From Toxoplasma gondii ME49 (Eukaryota > Apicomplexa > Conoidasida > Eucoccidiorida > Sarcocystidae), in NCBI RefSeq assembly GCF_000006565.2, contig NC_031476.1, forward strand, positions 1,388,458 to 1,452,457: a stretch of DNA of 64,000 bases, given 5' to 3'. A program made the translations under genes and the position numbers. Positions 1 to 12,110 of this stretch are shown here, one piece after another (position 1 is the first letter of the stretch; each line of letters opens with the position of its first letter). Under the pieces are notes generated by a model. That model did no database searches. It was not told the DNA's origin and saw only the letters and a program-made list of their open reading frames with translations.

Positions 1-1466
1 TCACCAAGTATTACTCCCACTACGACCGTAATGATTATACTAGCACCTGAGTAGTTGTTTCTTTCGCTGTTACTATGATTGGTAACGGTAAACAATTTGT
101 TACCCTTGGAGCGTACCTAACGCTCGGTCCTAAGCCTTGTCAAGCAGTGCCCCAAATCTTTGTGAAAGGGCAAGTCTGCCGCGCAAGACATTGCGGCGCG
201 CTCTTGCTTGCTCGGGAAATCGAAAAACGGGGCGTCAGGAAATCTCTGACATTGCCCAGTCTTTTCCACCCTTCTTGCTGCGGTGTCTTCCCACCGTCTT
301 AGGAGACCGCTACGATGGCGTCGTTGAGTGGCGTTTCGGTGTGGTTGACCTCACAGCACTGAAACGAGAACGTTTACTTGCCTGAGCCCCAAGGCCGGCT
401 TCGTACACGTCAGTTCATCGCCGAAACCGTTAAGGCAAAAAGAAGCACACGATCAGTGAGTTCATTGTGCTAAAGTGAACAGTATCTCTCGATCCGAATA
501 AACGAAATCAACGGCTACTGGGCGGCTGTCATTCTGCGTTTGGCTTTTCTTATCAGCAGACCAAAAACGTCGACTGAACACAAGGTTGTTTTCTCTCGCT
601 TGTTCGTAGTTACGCTAGATGGTTTCTACTTTCAAAAAACACATGATTCCTCGTGCGCCCCTCCACGCTACAGTCTCGCCCCCATAATTCCCCTATACCC
701 TCTTGTTCTTGATTTTAACAAGTTCGGCAGCTGTGCTGATTTGCAACGTGGAGTGCATGGTTTGCTAAGGGGGAAGGCCAACAGCGGCAGGGCTGCTTGC
801 ATTTGCGTCAGCCGCATGCATTGTGCGGACGAGAGAGGCATCGACAACAGCGGTTGCCAAAGAATATACTCGTTTTCCACCCGTCGAGTATCCCTAGCCA
901 AAATCACTGCATTGTCAGCAAAGAAAAACCGAAACTGTACTGGCCTTTCCAGTTCTACCATCTGCCACGTTCCATATTCTTGCATGGCAGTACATGGGGC
1001 ATCCTGTGGCCTACGTAACGAGAGGTTTCGGTGTTTGGCCGTTGGTGTGATCTCGTTTCAGGCGGCTTAATTTTGATTTCAAGCCCTTTCCTTCTAATTA
1101 GATATATCTTCTAATTTTCCCCCCTTTGTAGACATGTCTCGGCGTGCAGAAAAGACTGGCAGCTAGGGTTTGTCTTCTTGTAACCTCTTGCGCATGCAAG
1201 CTGCGGTCCCTCCAAGCCCCTAGGAAAGGGAGGTTTCGATCGAACCTGGTCTTGTTCTGCATTCTGTCTAATCCGTTCGTTTTCGACATTTACCGTTTCT
1301 TTCGTTTTCCGTGTCGACCACGCCCTGGAGACAATTTTCTAGGCACTCAAGGGCCTCGAGCATAAGCAGCACGACTCTACACTCTACCCAAGTAGTGCAG
1401 AGCCATCGTGTCCCCCTCAACGTTTTCTTCGAATCCCTATTTTATTTCTCTTCATTCTCCATCTCC
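1..1466. other. Unassigned region upstream of RPB4
   Basis: No coding exon could be supported here. Open frames on both strands are short, overlap each other, and lack family motifs or paired splice sites. Two GCATGCA hexamer-type motifs, at 814-820 and 1192-1198, resemble binding sites of apicomplexan AP2 factors, but short motifs of this kind occur by chance. The stretch probably holds promoter and 5' UTR sequence of the RPB4 gene that follows. Confidence 0.4.
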
Positions 1467-3279
1467 ATGGAGCGCAAACTCGACCCACAATTCATGGGAC
1501 TAGGCCCCGGTACGTGGCACTTTTCCCTCGCAGAAACTGCCGAGAAAGCGGGTGTGGTCCGCCTGTACCGAGTGTCACAGACATTACTGCCGTCCCTTGT
1601 GCGAGGGGATCGTTTGCAGTGTCCTTTTGTCTTTAGTGCTGGGCTGTATGTTGTGTCTCTGCCTCTCTCCGGATTCGGCTCGAATGAACAGACTCGTCAA
1701 GGTCAGGTGGGAGTGCGGAAAATTAGAAATGTTTCATGTCTTATCATTTCCACTGTTCTCCTTTCGTTTCGCTCGGGGTGGTCGTTGTCCCAACCTGCAG
1801 AGTATTTTTATTTGGATTCCACATCCCATCATCAAGTTCAGAGGTCGTCGTCATGCCGCTAGGCAGGAGGATTCATCCTCTTCTTCTGGGGGGTATGAAC
1901 AATGCGATGAGCTCCTGGTCCAGATGTTGAAGCCATCTTGACAAACCGCGGAGCATGGAGCGTTTCACACTGCGTTGCAGGCGTATGTAACTGTTTCCTC
2001 TTTTCCTTTTTCGTCTGCCCTTTTCAGAGTTCCGCTCGGCGAAATGTTTGAACTTATGCGAATTGCAACTGATTCTGAGCGATCAGCTACGTCTGCCGAA
2101 CACTCGTTCGGCTGAGGCACAGGGGTAAGCTCCAAGGCGAGGTTGAAACACAAAATTGCTCCTTTCTTATGCGGCAACCCTCACGGACGAGAGGAGAGCG
2201 AGTTGTCTCAGCACGCATGGCGCGTGCTGCGGTCCTTCTGCACAAAACGGTAGTTCACAGAAACTGGGGAATCTTATTTGTAATGTGTAACCGGGAGTCT
2301 GGCTTCAGTTGTCATCTGATTGGTGCTGCATGGGCGGTGACTCACATTATGATTCCTATTAGTGGAAGCGCAGTTCCCTGGGTAACCAGTTCAGTGGGCT
2401 GCCTCGGGAAGTGAATCTGACCCACAGTTCAACCCTGTATCTGTTATCCTCGTTTCAGCAGCAAGAGAAAACTACTACTGAGATGGTAGTGTGGCCAGTA
2501 CCGTCGTATTGGGAGTGTCACACTCGAGTTCTTGAGTGAGGTAACAGGTTTTGGTGTCAATGGTTTAGCTGAAAAGGATCAGAACTTCATTGAAATCGAT
2601 TGTGCCTGTTCTGGTTGCTCCATGTTGGTGTCTGAACAGTTTGCTGAAGGCGTCCTACGACTACAGCACCCGGTTCGCGAAGCTCAGAACTCGGAACGTC
2701 ATTGTCGATTTGCGAAAGTAAGGGCGTTGAGACTTGGACATCAGGGTCCTCACTCGGCATTCTGCGACCGACAGTGGCGTAAAGTGTCTACAGTCAGCGA
2801 ACCGAAGCGTATTCTCAGGTTCCCCGGAATTCAGAGCCACAGAATGTGTTGCTGCAAATATGAGCCGAGTTGCCGGCGAAGAATGACAGTGGAGTGCGGT
2901 TTGCTGATTCGCTGTTTGTCTTTGTGAAAGTTTTTCTCCAACGTTTTATCCCAGCAGGTTGTTTTCCCTTCAGTTATCCAAGTGTTCGTGTCAAGTTGCG
3001 AGGCATGCGATGGCAGTTCGTCACAAGTTAGAGTGAATGGCTTCCTCTGTGCGGAAAGATGCCAGGCACTTCGTTTGGTATGGTTTTTTCTCTCGTGTCT
3101 ACAGTAATCTCGAAAGAGAGGGAGATCTTCACCAGTTCGAGATCGCCCAGCTGGTAAATCTGCTTCCCAAGTCCCTAGACGAAGCGAAAGCTCTAATTCC
3201 TACTCTCAACCGTTTGCCTGGTCCTCGGCTGCAACGCATTCTCGATTTGCTCGAAATGTTTCGCGTTCATGCTGCTTGA
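1467..3279 (+). CDS. RPB4: RNA polymerase II subunit RPB4
   Basis: Proposed exons are 1467-1509, 2028-2124, 2640-2717 and 3105-3279, giving 130 aa; human RPB4 has about 142. All junctions are GT-AG and phase-compatible. RPB4 forms the RPB4/RPB7 stalk of RNA polymerase II. The assignment rests on the C-terminal half, where GDLHQFEIAQLVNLLPKS followed by EAKALIPTL aligns without gaps to the conserved L-H-x-F-E-x-A-x-L-x-N-L-x-P and EAKALIP segments of eukaryotic RPB4. Exon 3 supplies the preceding helix, with SYDYSTRF matching the TLNYTARF region. Exon 2 starts EFRSAK, like the EFETAE of animal RPB4. The first exon is only 14 codons. It is chosen because its phase-1 donor restores the Glu codon at the next acceptor. 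An extra small exon near 1842-1895 has the same phases and cannot be excluded. Confidence 0.82.
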
Positions 3280-5216
3280 AAACGTACAAAAACGAAACTT
3301 GGCGGACGGCCGTGAATCTCCCGGGACGATGGAATGCAAGGGTGTGACTGAAAAGGTACTCTGGGGGCTACGGGTCCGGCACAACGGTGCAGTTCTGATG
3401 TTTGCGTAAAGTACGACTCACCGGGCACTCCGGAGATTGTTTTTGTTCATGTGGTAAACATTTTTTGTTCCTCTCGTGTCGCGGTTGTGCCAAGTCTTTG
3501 TGCCCACATGTGTGGTGATGTTGCTTATCGGTAAGTCTTCTAATTCCATTCAACGGTGACAACGCTCAGAACCGTTCGGTACAGGTCCAAATCCTCACGT
3601 ATGATCTAAAGTTTGGTACGTCAGTACTGCTTGGGGGCAACTGAAAGCGGACACCGCTGTATCTCAAAAGCGCCCGCAAATCGTTGGCGCATACACAGCT
3701 CAAAGCATCGCGGCAAGCTAGGATACACACTTTAGTGACACTAGGAAACCGCACGTTGTAATGGTGCCTGAGGTAGACGAATAGACGAATACCTGGCGTA
3801 TGTGCACTCGGAATCGCGGATAATGGACGAGTTCTGGAAACGTAAGGCACGGGTCAGCCATCACGAACCACACCGGAATTATACTGTGATGCCCCTGCTA
3901 GGAGTCAGAATCGGCTGAGGCTTGCGTTGACAACATGAGAAAGTGGGCCAAGCGGTTAGTGCCCTTAGGGATTTGCTTTTGACAGTAACGATATGCTGCG
4001 AAACCATCGGTAACCGAAATCAAGGCGAGACAGCCCGAGGTAGTTCGCTCTACGGGGGTTCCTGTAGTTCTGTTGGAGGCTGCTTAGGTTTGACAGTAGA
4101 CCGTGCTGCTCCCGGGCAGTCTTCACTCTCACCAGGTGACACTTTGTCTAACATGGGACGTTCGAGAGGATGGTACGGCTGGACAAAGTAACTACGCAGA
4201 GATTGTTAGACAAAATGCCGTCCCGTTTTTGCACATTCCGGCTACTCGCAGTGAGCGAGCCACATCACCGGGGAAGAGTTCACTGCAGGCATGGTGTTCT
4301 GTTAACACGCTGTCTTATTTTTCTCCGACTGAGCAACTGTCGTCATATTCTACGGCAGACGAGCCTATGTTCTTATAGATTACCCTAGCCGCTCTGGAAA
4401 ATCCACGCGTTACGAGTGGTTTCTGCGTTTTGTTTACTGCCCCACTACAAGTGGGTTTTTTCGGAGGTTGGTTGCTGACTATGTCTGAGAATACTGGGCC
4501 ACGAGTTGAAGATCTCTCAACTCGAGGTGCCCAGAGTTGGAATCATGGTGCGTCTGTGTGGCGCCAATACCGTCACTCACTTCTCATGCAGTTCCTCTAA
4601 TTTCTCCGAGAAAAGGCTCAAGAGGGAAGCCTGGTCTCTCTACACTAATTGAACGCTGTCCGGGCCCGAAGAGGAGGGAAACTCCGCGAAAGCCGCAAGT
4701 CGTTCCTTAGCTGTTGCTCTAGTGTTCGCCCTGTGCCTTGAGGGCCCAGTAAACTTTGCTATAAAGTTTTTTCTCGCCTTTGTTCCATAGCATCTAAGTG
4801 AGCTTTGAGATAACGCTGCTCGAAACGGCGAAAAGGTAAATTTACGTTGCGAGTATTTTCGGGTTTCAACTCGAAGTCATTCAGGAAAGAAACTCCATAA
4901 CTGACGCGTGTCAGTGAGGCTCTTCTTCAAGGCATATTCGGCTCGCCTCTCGCGCGTGCATTATTCCCTCATGTTCACTTGTCCTTGTTCATTTCCTGCA
5001 AAAGACGAGCTACATCCATTCTCAAGCAGGTTTGGGGCGGGCTGGCGTTGAATGTCCCAACCAATCAAAGACGATTTTGACGAACAGTACACAGTTTGCT
5101 TTTGCCAGCTCTTCTCTCCACTTCAGCTTATGGCCTGGCCTTCAGTCGAAACCAGTCAACCGAGGACGTTTCGAACGATAGAGCGACAGACTAAATTTTG
5201 TCTCTCGCCCGCCAAA
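3280..5216. other. Unassigned spacer between RPB4 and the secreted protein gene
   Basis: Only short, mutually overlapping open frames without recognisable motifs occur here. The left part probably holds the RPB4 3' UTR and the right part the promoter and 5' UTR of the downstream gene. No repeat, RNA gene or regulatory element could be identified. Confidence 0.4.
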
Positions 5217-6500
5217 ATGCCAAAGTTTCGCTACGCTTTGTTTGTCACGGCCCTGGCTGCTGCCCTAGTGATTGGTAAGCGAAGCATGCCCTGGGGAGGG
5301 ATGCTGAGGAGAGCTAACACAAAGACATTCGCCTTCATTGGACCCCAAAAACGTCCTCCGAGCGTCAAAGAGTCACAGCCTAGCCCTGCGCCGTTCACGG
5401 AAGGATTAGCCCGCAAGGAAGTAGGCAATTCCTTGAAGGCAGGCGAGACTATTAAAAGGCTGTGTGGTCTACCGGCAATGGTCATGTGTAGCCTTGCACT
5501 CGTGCACGCCACGTCGAACCCAATAAGAAACCTTCGGGTTCTACTGTTGTTCGGAGTTTAGTATTTGTTGCCTTCAAATCGTGTGCTGCCGTCGCCGTGT
5601 TTGTGAAAACTTCACAGCTTCTACGAAGGATTCGTCTCCCTTTTGCAGTTGCTCCGTTTCAGCTGCAAAATAATCTCGTCCGCAATGTGCACGTTTGAAG
5701 GCACAGGCAAGCATATCCGAAATCTCCAATTGATTTTCTGTTTGAAATTTCGTGTGTCCGTAGGTACCGCATGCTTCGCCAGAGTAGTATCGGCTGATAA
5801 TGGGATGGTGGTGAACGAGCAGAACTTGAAAGGCACTACGCTTCAGATGGCGGACGGAGTCAGGAATCTGCTAGAACACTTCCATGAACAGCATGAAAGT
5901 TTCGAAACTGGATCTGCATCGCACAGAGAGTTGGGAAGTGTCCTGCAGTTGCCAATGTACTACCTGGAGGAGCTAATGGCACATCTGGAGCGTTTCATTG
6001 CAAGTGGCGCTTTGCAAGTGCCATTTCAGCAGACACAAGAGATTCCACCAGCGGCGTCATCTCCTCAGGCGGCAGATGTGTCGCCCTCAGTCGCTGAGAA
6101 GAAGCGGACACGCGGCGGAAACTCTGAGGTCCGAGTCTTTATGAATGTTCCACCACTAACAATGCTGCAGAAGATCTGTCATGGGTACAGGAGTATCTGC
6201 ACTGCCGAATTCGAGGACTCTCTATTTCAGGCAATATCCGCTTCTGCAAATGATCCAAGCTTTACAAAGGATCGCCTGAAGCTGGCAGGCATTTCTGCGA
6301 GGAACGCTGGTGTTGAGCAAATTGTGATCATAACAGATGATGGCAATCTCCGGCTCGCTGAGCTCGCAAAGCAGGCAATACTCGATATTGCGAAGTGTCG
6401 TACTGATCCATCATTGCCGATATGTCAGACTGCTACAGGAAACCATCTTTCATTCCACGAAATCATCCCGAAAGTAACAAGTATTCGCGCAGTACGATGA
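5217..6500 (+). CDS. Small secreted protein of unknown function
   Basis: Two exons, 5217-5274 and 5764-6500, give 264 aa; the intron is 489 nt with a GTAAGC donor, and a G|GT junction completes a Gly codon. Exon 1 is almost exactly a signal peptide: MPKFRYALFVTALAAALVIG has a basic start and a hydrophobic core, with a likely cleavage site before residue 30. This suggests entry into the secretory pathway; in a coccidian the destination could be dense granule, microneme, rhoptry or vacuole, but nothing in the sequence decides. The mature part is mostly hydrophilic and probably helical, with a Pro/Ala/Ser-rich linker around residues 125-145, a KKRTRGG basic patch near residue 148, and a second folded half starting at VFMNVPPLTMLQ. 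I recognise no domain. The intron exactly at the signal-peptide end is common for secreted coccidian proteins. Confidence 0.72.
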
Positions 6501-8589
6501 CAAATTTTCCCACTGATGTATGTATTTCATGTTGGACGTAGCATTTTTTGTCAGTAAACCCGAGAAAAGCCTGCTGACTTTCTGGTAACAACGGGCACGG
6601 TCTTCTACGGGCAGATGTCAACGTTTGTTTCTTTTTTCGAGGTCTTGAGGACGTGAGGCTGCCGGTGCCTCGTCCTCTGCTTTGTCATCGTTAGAACCAC
6701 TGGCGATGTGCATGTTCTTGTTCAGTGGAGCGATGTCATTTTAGAAGCATTGGGAATTTGATGCTTGGCTAAGCAGACAACAATGGATCCCTTGCAGGTC
6801 CGCTCCAGAAACAGGGTCCTCGTCAGGCTGCGTGATCAGCCACCTCTGTCTCTCTGGCTTGGAAGTCGAAAGAGACCTTCATTCGCATACTGAACGGTGT
6901 CCGCAAGGGTCACTTCCTTCCACAAAACATTATGAGTGCTACCAACCTTGTGTCCCGCTCCCTGCGACGCCACGCATAACTCAACGCAGGGGAAGCACAG
7001 TCACCCATTGTCTAGTTTGGCCGAGCTGACGAGTGTGACATTCTACTTTTGATACTGCCTCGCAGTATCAGGATGCTGGGAAACTCAGCGACAAAGAGGG
7101 CGAAACACAGTGTCGGTATCAAGAGTGAAACGATGAGACGAGCTAAACCGCGTTGAGTTCACCCGCACGTGACTACGGTTCAACGCCCGCAGCAATGACG
7201 CTACTGTGCGAGAGCCTGAGGCCTCGAAGATGGTTGGCAGCGAAGTTCCAAATGAAGCGGGGAGCAAAGGCCGGTAGTGCGCTTCAAAACTCTTTTGGAA
7301 CTTGAGTCACATGGTTAGGCCATACTGCAGTACCAGGGATCCCCTTTATCTTCAGCCAGCGAAGTCCCCCCTAAGCCACGCCCGTGCCCCCATCACCCAG
7401 CTAGTATGGTATCCAGCTGGTTAGAGCTATCAGCGAAGCGGGGTTGTCTCCACAGCCTCATCATTCCCCATTTTTCCCCTCCAAAAAGACGTGTTTTCGC
7501 CAGAATTCCTCCACAAGCGGTGTCTAGACTCATATATGTGAAGTTCACACGTGGATGCCACTGGGCATGTCGTGGCGCGGAGTCACGATTGCGCACGGCG
7601 TGGCCGGGTGCGCGAGAGGTGGGGCGAAAAAGTGGCCAAGAATTTAGACCCGGCCTTTGGCGTGGCTTGGTGTGCTTTCCATTCAGTGTTCTTTCTGCGC
7701 ATATAGCCCGGTCACATGTGGTGCTGCAAGTTCATTGCTATTGACTTCTGTAGCTTTGTCCAGCTTCTCATGGAGCATCTGTGCTCAAAACCGTACCACT
7801 GGATCACAAGAACCCCCAGTATCGATGAACCGCGTCCCGTCTCCAAGCCATCACGTGCCAAATACGTCCGTTGCTCACCTGCGGCTAATCGAGTTTGGAG
7901 TACAGAGATATGAGCAACTGCGGCAATCATCAGCTGCGGCAAACTTGTAAAACGATTTCCTTTCTGCTATCCCTCCCGCTTTTTGTGTTTCTCGTAGTAG
8001 CCGCAGTCCAACTGGGTCCTCTCCAGCGCAACGTGTGCAATGGTCCAGTCCAGACGAGGTAAAAAAGTACAAAAGTGTCTAGTTATGCCGGTTGCACTCT
8101 GTGCCAGTGTTCAAAGAGAGCGCCCGACCTCTCAGGCACACTTTCAAGTGCCACCGGCATTTCCGTGTAAGGAACTTGAGACGTTCTTTCACAGTGAGCA
8201 GGGTAAATTGTTCGCGTTCGTTATGTCATCTCATTCTACATTTCCCCAAACCAGCTGGGAAGTCGTTTTTTCTTCATACTAGAACATCTCATTCTCTCTC
8301 CAGGTAAGCCGTGAAACCGGCTCTCGGTGGCGCAACCCAGCATAGCATCATGCAGAGGGTTTACGACCATGGTTTTAAAGACATATTTCAGAGAGGATAA
8401 GACCACCCGCCAGCGGAGGGGCACGGCTTCCAAGTTATCAGAACCGTGTCACCAAAAGCCCTAATCCCAGCAGAGGCCCAAGACCGACCTTGGGCTCCTG
8501 AACCCGACACTCTCCACCCAGGCAATTCCAGAGGCAGTTAGACAAAGCACGTACAGTGCCTCGTTCTCGAAAAACCAGCTTCTCTTAAA
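6501..8589. other. Unassigned spacer upstream of the tubulin gene
   Basis: No exon could be supported. Frames of 60-110 codons occur on both strands between 7393 and 7950 but overlap each other and have no motif or consistent splice signals. The right end presumably contains the tubulin promoter and 5' UTR. Confidence 0.4.
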
Positions 8590-11500
8590 ATGCCAGGAGA
8601 GGTTGTAACAGTCCAATGCGGCCAAGCTGGCCTGCAGCTTGGGTTCGCCTTTTGGGAACTGCTTTTGGCTGAGCATGGCTTGACATATGAAGGCACCCAG
8701 GGCAAACACAATGCCCCCGAGGGTTGTCAGAATAACGTTGACTGCTTTTTCTATGAGGCTCACACTGGCCGAAGCGTACCAAGGTAAGCAAGACAACCAA
8801 GAATACGGGCAAATATTGCGTGAATATGGTCAGTTTGTGAGTTTAAAGTTACTTTTTCTCCTCATTGAACAGAATGGATTCCAGTCTTATTGTTTCCGTC
8901 GGAGGTGTTCCCAGAAACTGTACGGAGTGGTGGATTGGTTGTGATTCTATTGGATTTGCATGTAAATACAAAATTGTATGACTTTATGTACTCCGGAGGT
9001 AGTGTATTATATCAGCATCTTTTCTGGTTCGTTTAAGATCCAGCAGCATGTATTTTAATTATACTTGACTTCGGCATTGTATCTCAAACACCCCAAGTTA
9101 TATTTTCTTCGGCTGCCCCTCTGTATGAATGTAAAGGAAGACGCTCGGGCAGTCTACTGGCAGGTTAATGTGCTTCTCTTGGCAGGATGTTACGTCTTTT
9201 CTCCGTCCAATCACCACACGTGAATCTCTCCTGCTGAACCTGGTGCTTCAGGAGCGCTATGATTGACCTCGATAATTCGGCAGAGAGCTTGACTGGCTGG
9301 AGCCCCATACGGCGCTTGTTTGACGATGAGTTTTCCGTCTCCCACAAAGAGGATGCCTCCAGCAACTTCGCTCGGGGTTACATCAGTGTTGGCCCGAGTG
9401 TACTGTCAGCTGCCAACGACGTGATACGCCGGCAGGCAGAGATGTGCGACAGTCTTCAGTGTGAGTCTCAGGCTGATAGAGGATGGTGGGTCTCTATAAC
9501 CCCAACAATGCAGGAAAAGTGGTCTAGGTGGAAACAAAGGCGCTCGCGGTCGACGGATTCTGCTTGCCCGGTGGTTTCTCGCAGGGTTATGTGCTGTTGT
9601 CGCTGCCGTCATGTCATAACCCTTAAGACGTAATTCTGGTGGCGCATTATCTCGTGACGTGTTTGCCTTTGTAATCAAACGTCTCCTCCCTGAAGTGGTC
9701 TAACTGTACGCGCTGGTCGCTGAGACATCTCGTCAATGGGTCCATCATTTGATTCTTTTTCTGCGCAGCATCTTACGAGCTCGTACTGTACTATAAGGTA
9801 CTATGAACTGGTGCACTTCGAATATGTTATCCTCGGTGTGTCTGTCGGATCGTACTTGCAGCTTTCTTCGTATGCCGGTCTCTCGGCGGCGGTACAGGCT
9901 CGGGTCTAGGCTCGCTTCTTCTGGAAGGCATCGCGGAACAATTTGGAAAGAAATACATTTTGGACTCGTTTGTGTGGCCATTTAATTCGCAAACTTCAAG
10001 CGTGGTGGAGCCGTACAATGCCGTGCTCGCGACTCCAACCATCTGTGCCCACTCTTCGGCTGCTCTTTTGGTTGATAACGCCGCGCTCTTCAACATCAGC
10101 CGAAATCTTTTGAACGTCGAGTCCGTTTTTCACTCTAATCTCAACCATCTTGTTGCCCAAGTTCTTTCAGGTGAGTTCCTAAACGCTGCGGCACCTCTCA
10201 GCACGGGGACTTGTAGTGAAGCCGCTTATCCGCATGTCTGTCAGCCCGTGAATGCTCCAGCGGTACGGAAGGTGGACAAATCAGCTGTAAAGTGGAGCCT
10301 CGGTGTTGAAGGATAAGAGTGCATCTGTAGTTTTATGAGCAAGAAGACCGTGGAGAGCAGTTGTTTCCAGAATCTCCCTTGTTCTTTTGGATCCATAGTT
10401 CCAGTCATTTCAGTCTCACAAGCGTCCAATGCTTCCTCAGAAAATGTCTGATGAGATGGAAAAGAGCTGCTTCAGGCTTCGAAAACGGTTTTGATCACTG
10501 CTGAACTACTTCCTTTCAACCACGTGCGTGCGTTTCTCAGCCACCACTCTTTCGACCCGTTTTGAAGGAACGCTGAACAGTACAATCGAACACACGCTTG
10601 TAAACACGATACCATATCCTGAGCTGAAGTTCTTGACCGCATCTCTGGCCCCTCTGACAAACCTGAAAAAGTATCAATTCGAACGCGCGTCTACCAAAGA
10701 CATCACCATAGAATGCGTTTTACCCTCACGGTGCTTCGCAAGCATCGACTACACCAAAAACCGCTCCATCGCCTGCCACATCATGTACAGGTGAGCCCCA
10801 CACAGGCATCCACTGCGACCCAAAAAAACGCAGTGCGCCGCTTACAGATGATAAAGGCTTTGACAGATCCGGGCTGTGGTCTGATTGGTTGATGAGATCC
10901 AGCAGGGTACGAGAGAGAAGGAGTGCATTACTACTGAGTTACTTCTTAAGTTAGCACGTAACTCTTTCGCTTGTCTTCGGGTACGCCACTATCAACTCTG
11001 TCTTGCTCAGTCCCTGTTTTAACTGTGTTGCATCTTGAATTGACAGGAGCTCAGGTTGCTGGTGTTCCGGTTTTTCCTCCTGTGTAAGCTGTGTGTGTTA
11101 AGCAGTATGCGTAGCTCCCGGTGGGCCACTGCATTGCCTTTCGTGGACGTTAACTTCTCCATGATGGTGCTTCGCAAGCTTCCCGTGATATTTTTGCAGG
11201 GGAGACGTCACGCCACGAGATGTGCAGGAGGGCGTCGCAGCCGTGAAAGAGCACGGAACACTGAGATTCGTCGACTGGATACCAACGGGGTTAAAATGCA
11301 GCATGAACAGTCGGTTGATGTGTGTCAGTCCAGAATCTGAGCTGGCCCCCGCTTTTCAGTCGTGCTGTATGCTAGCGAATAACACCGGGATCACTTCGCT
11401 TCTTGAGAAGACTCTGGCAGACATGTACAAGATGTTCAACAAGCGAGCATTTGTTCACTGGTAAGTTTGACCACGAACAGGGCGTCAGAAGCTAAATACT

Positions 11501-12110
11501 TTCAACACCATCAGGAACTCCCTAGATAACGACACACAATTTTTCGTTCACTGTGTGGATGTGGATGGCAATTGTCTGAAGGTGGACATCAATTCGCAGC
11601 ACACATTGTCAGTGGCTCCTCATCCAAGACACAACGACTAGGAAGTACTGTTTGGTCTGAAGAGATCCAAACCCGGATGAAACTCGAGAGGTAGAGTGAG
11701 CCCAACATGACATCCTGATTCCACACAAGCCGCACCAGTGGAAAAAAGTCAATCTATCGGTATCTACGTCAGTTTCTTTATGACCTGGTGACCCTCAAAT
11801 CTCATGCCTTCGCCCGTCGCATACTATAAGGGAGGCCCGAGTTATTGTTATTTCTGTGTGCAGGTTTGTGGGTGAGGGGCTGGAGGAAGGTGAGTTCTTG
11901 GAAGCAAGTGAGAGGCTTCAGAGGACTATCGATGACTACCACGAGAGTTTGATTGACTGCGAGTACTACTATGAATATGAAGACGAAGGTCATGAAGGTG
12001 GACAAGGAAAAGAGACAGCCCCATCAGAATCAACGACGGAACCGTCGTCCCCTGTGCACGGAAAGAGGGAGGGCGAAGAGAAGGAACCTGGTGGAACCAG
12101 CGAAGTGTAA
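8590..12110 (+). CDS. Divergent alpha-type tubulin
   Basis: Six exons (8590-8783, 9252-9460, 9862-10170, 10541-10790, 11200-11460, 11864-12110) join in frame to 489 aa, collinear with alpha-tubulin (about 450 aa) throughout. Visible signatures are VQCGQAGLQLG near the N-terminus, the nucleotide-binding GGGTGSG at residues 143-149, VVEPYNAVLAT, YRGDVTPRDV, FVDWIPTG at 344-351 and RAFVHWFVGEG before the acidic tail. The alpha-specific S9-S10 insertion is retained at full length, so the class is alpha despite low identity. Odd features: the helix-8 catalytic Glu254 is replaced by His255 (Glu sits one place earlier); the acetylated Lys40 position is Asn41; the N-terminus is MPGEVV; and the tail is long, ending in SEV with no terminal tyrosine. 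It may be the divergent third alpha-tubulin of Toxoplasma, probably used in a specialised microtubule structure. That orthology is from memory and unverified. Confidence 0.9.
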
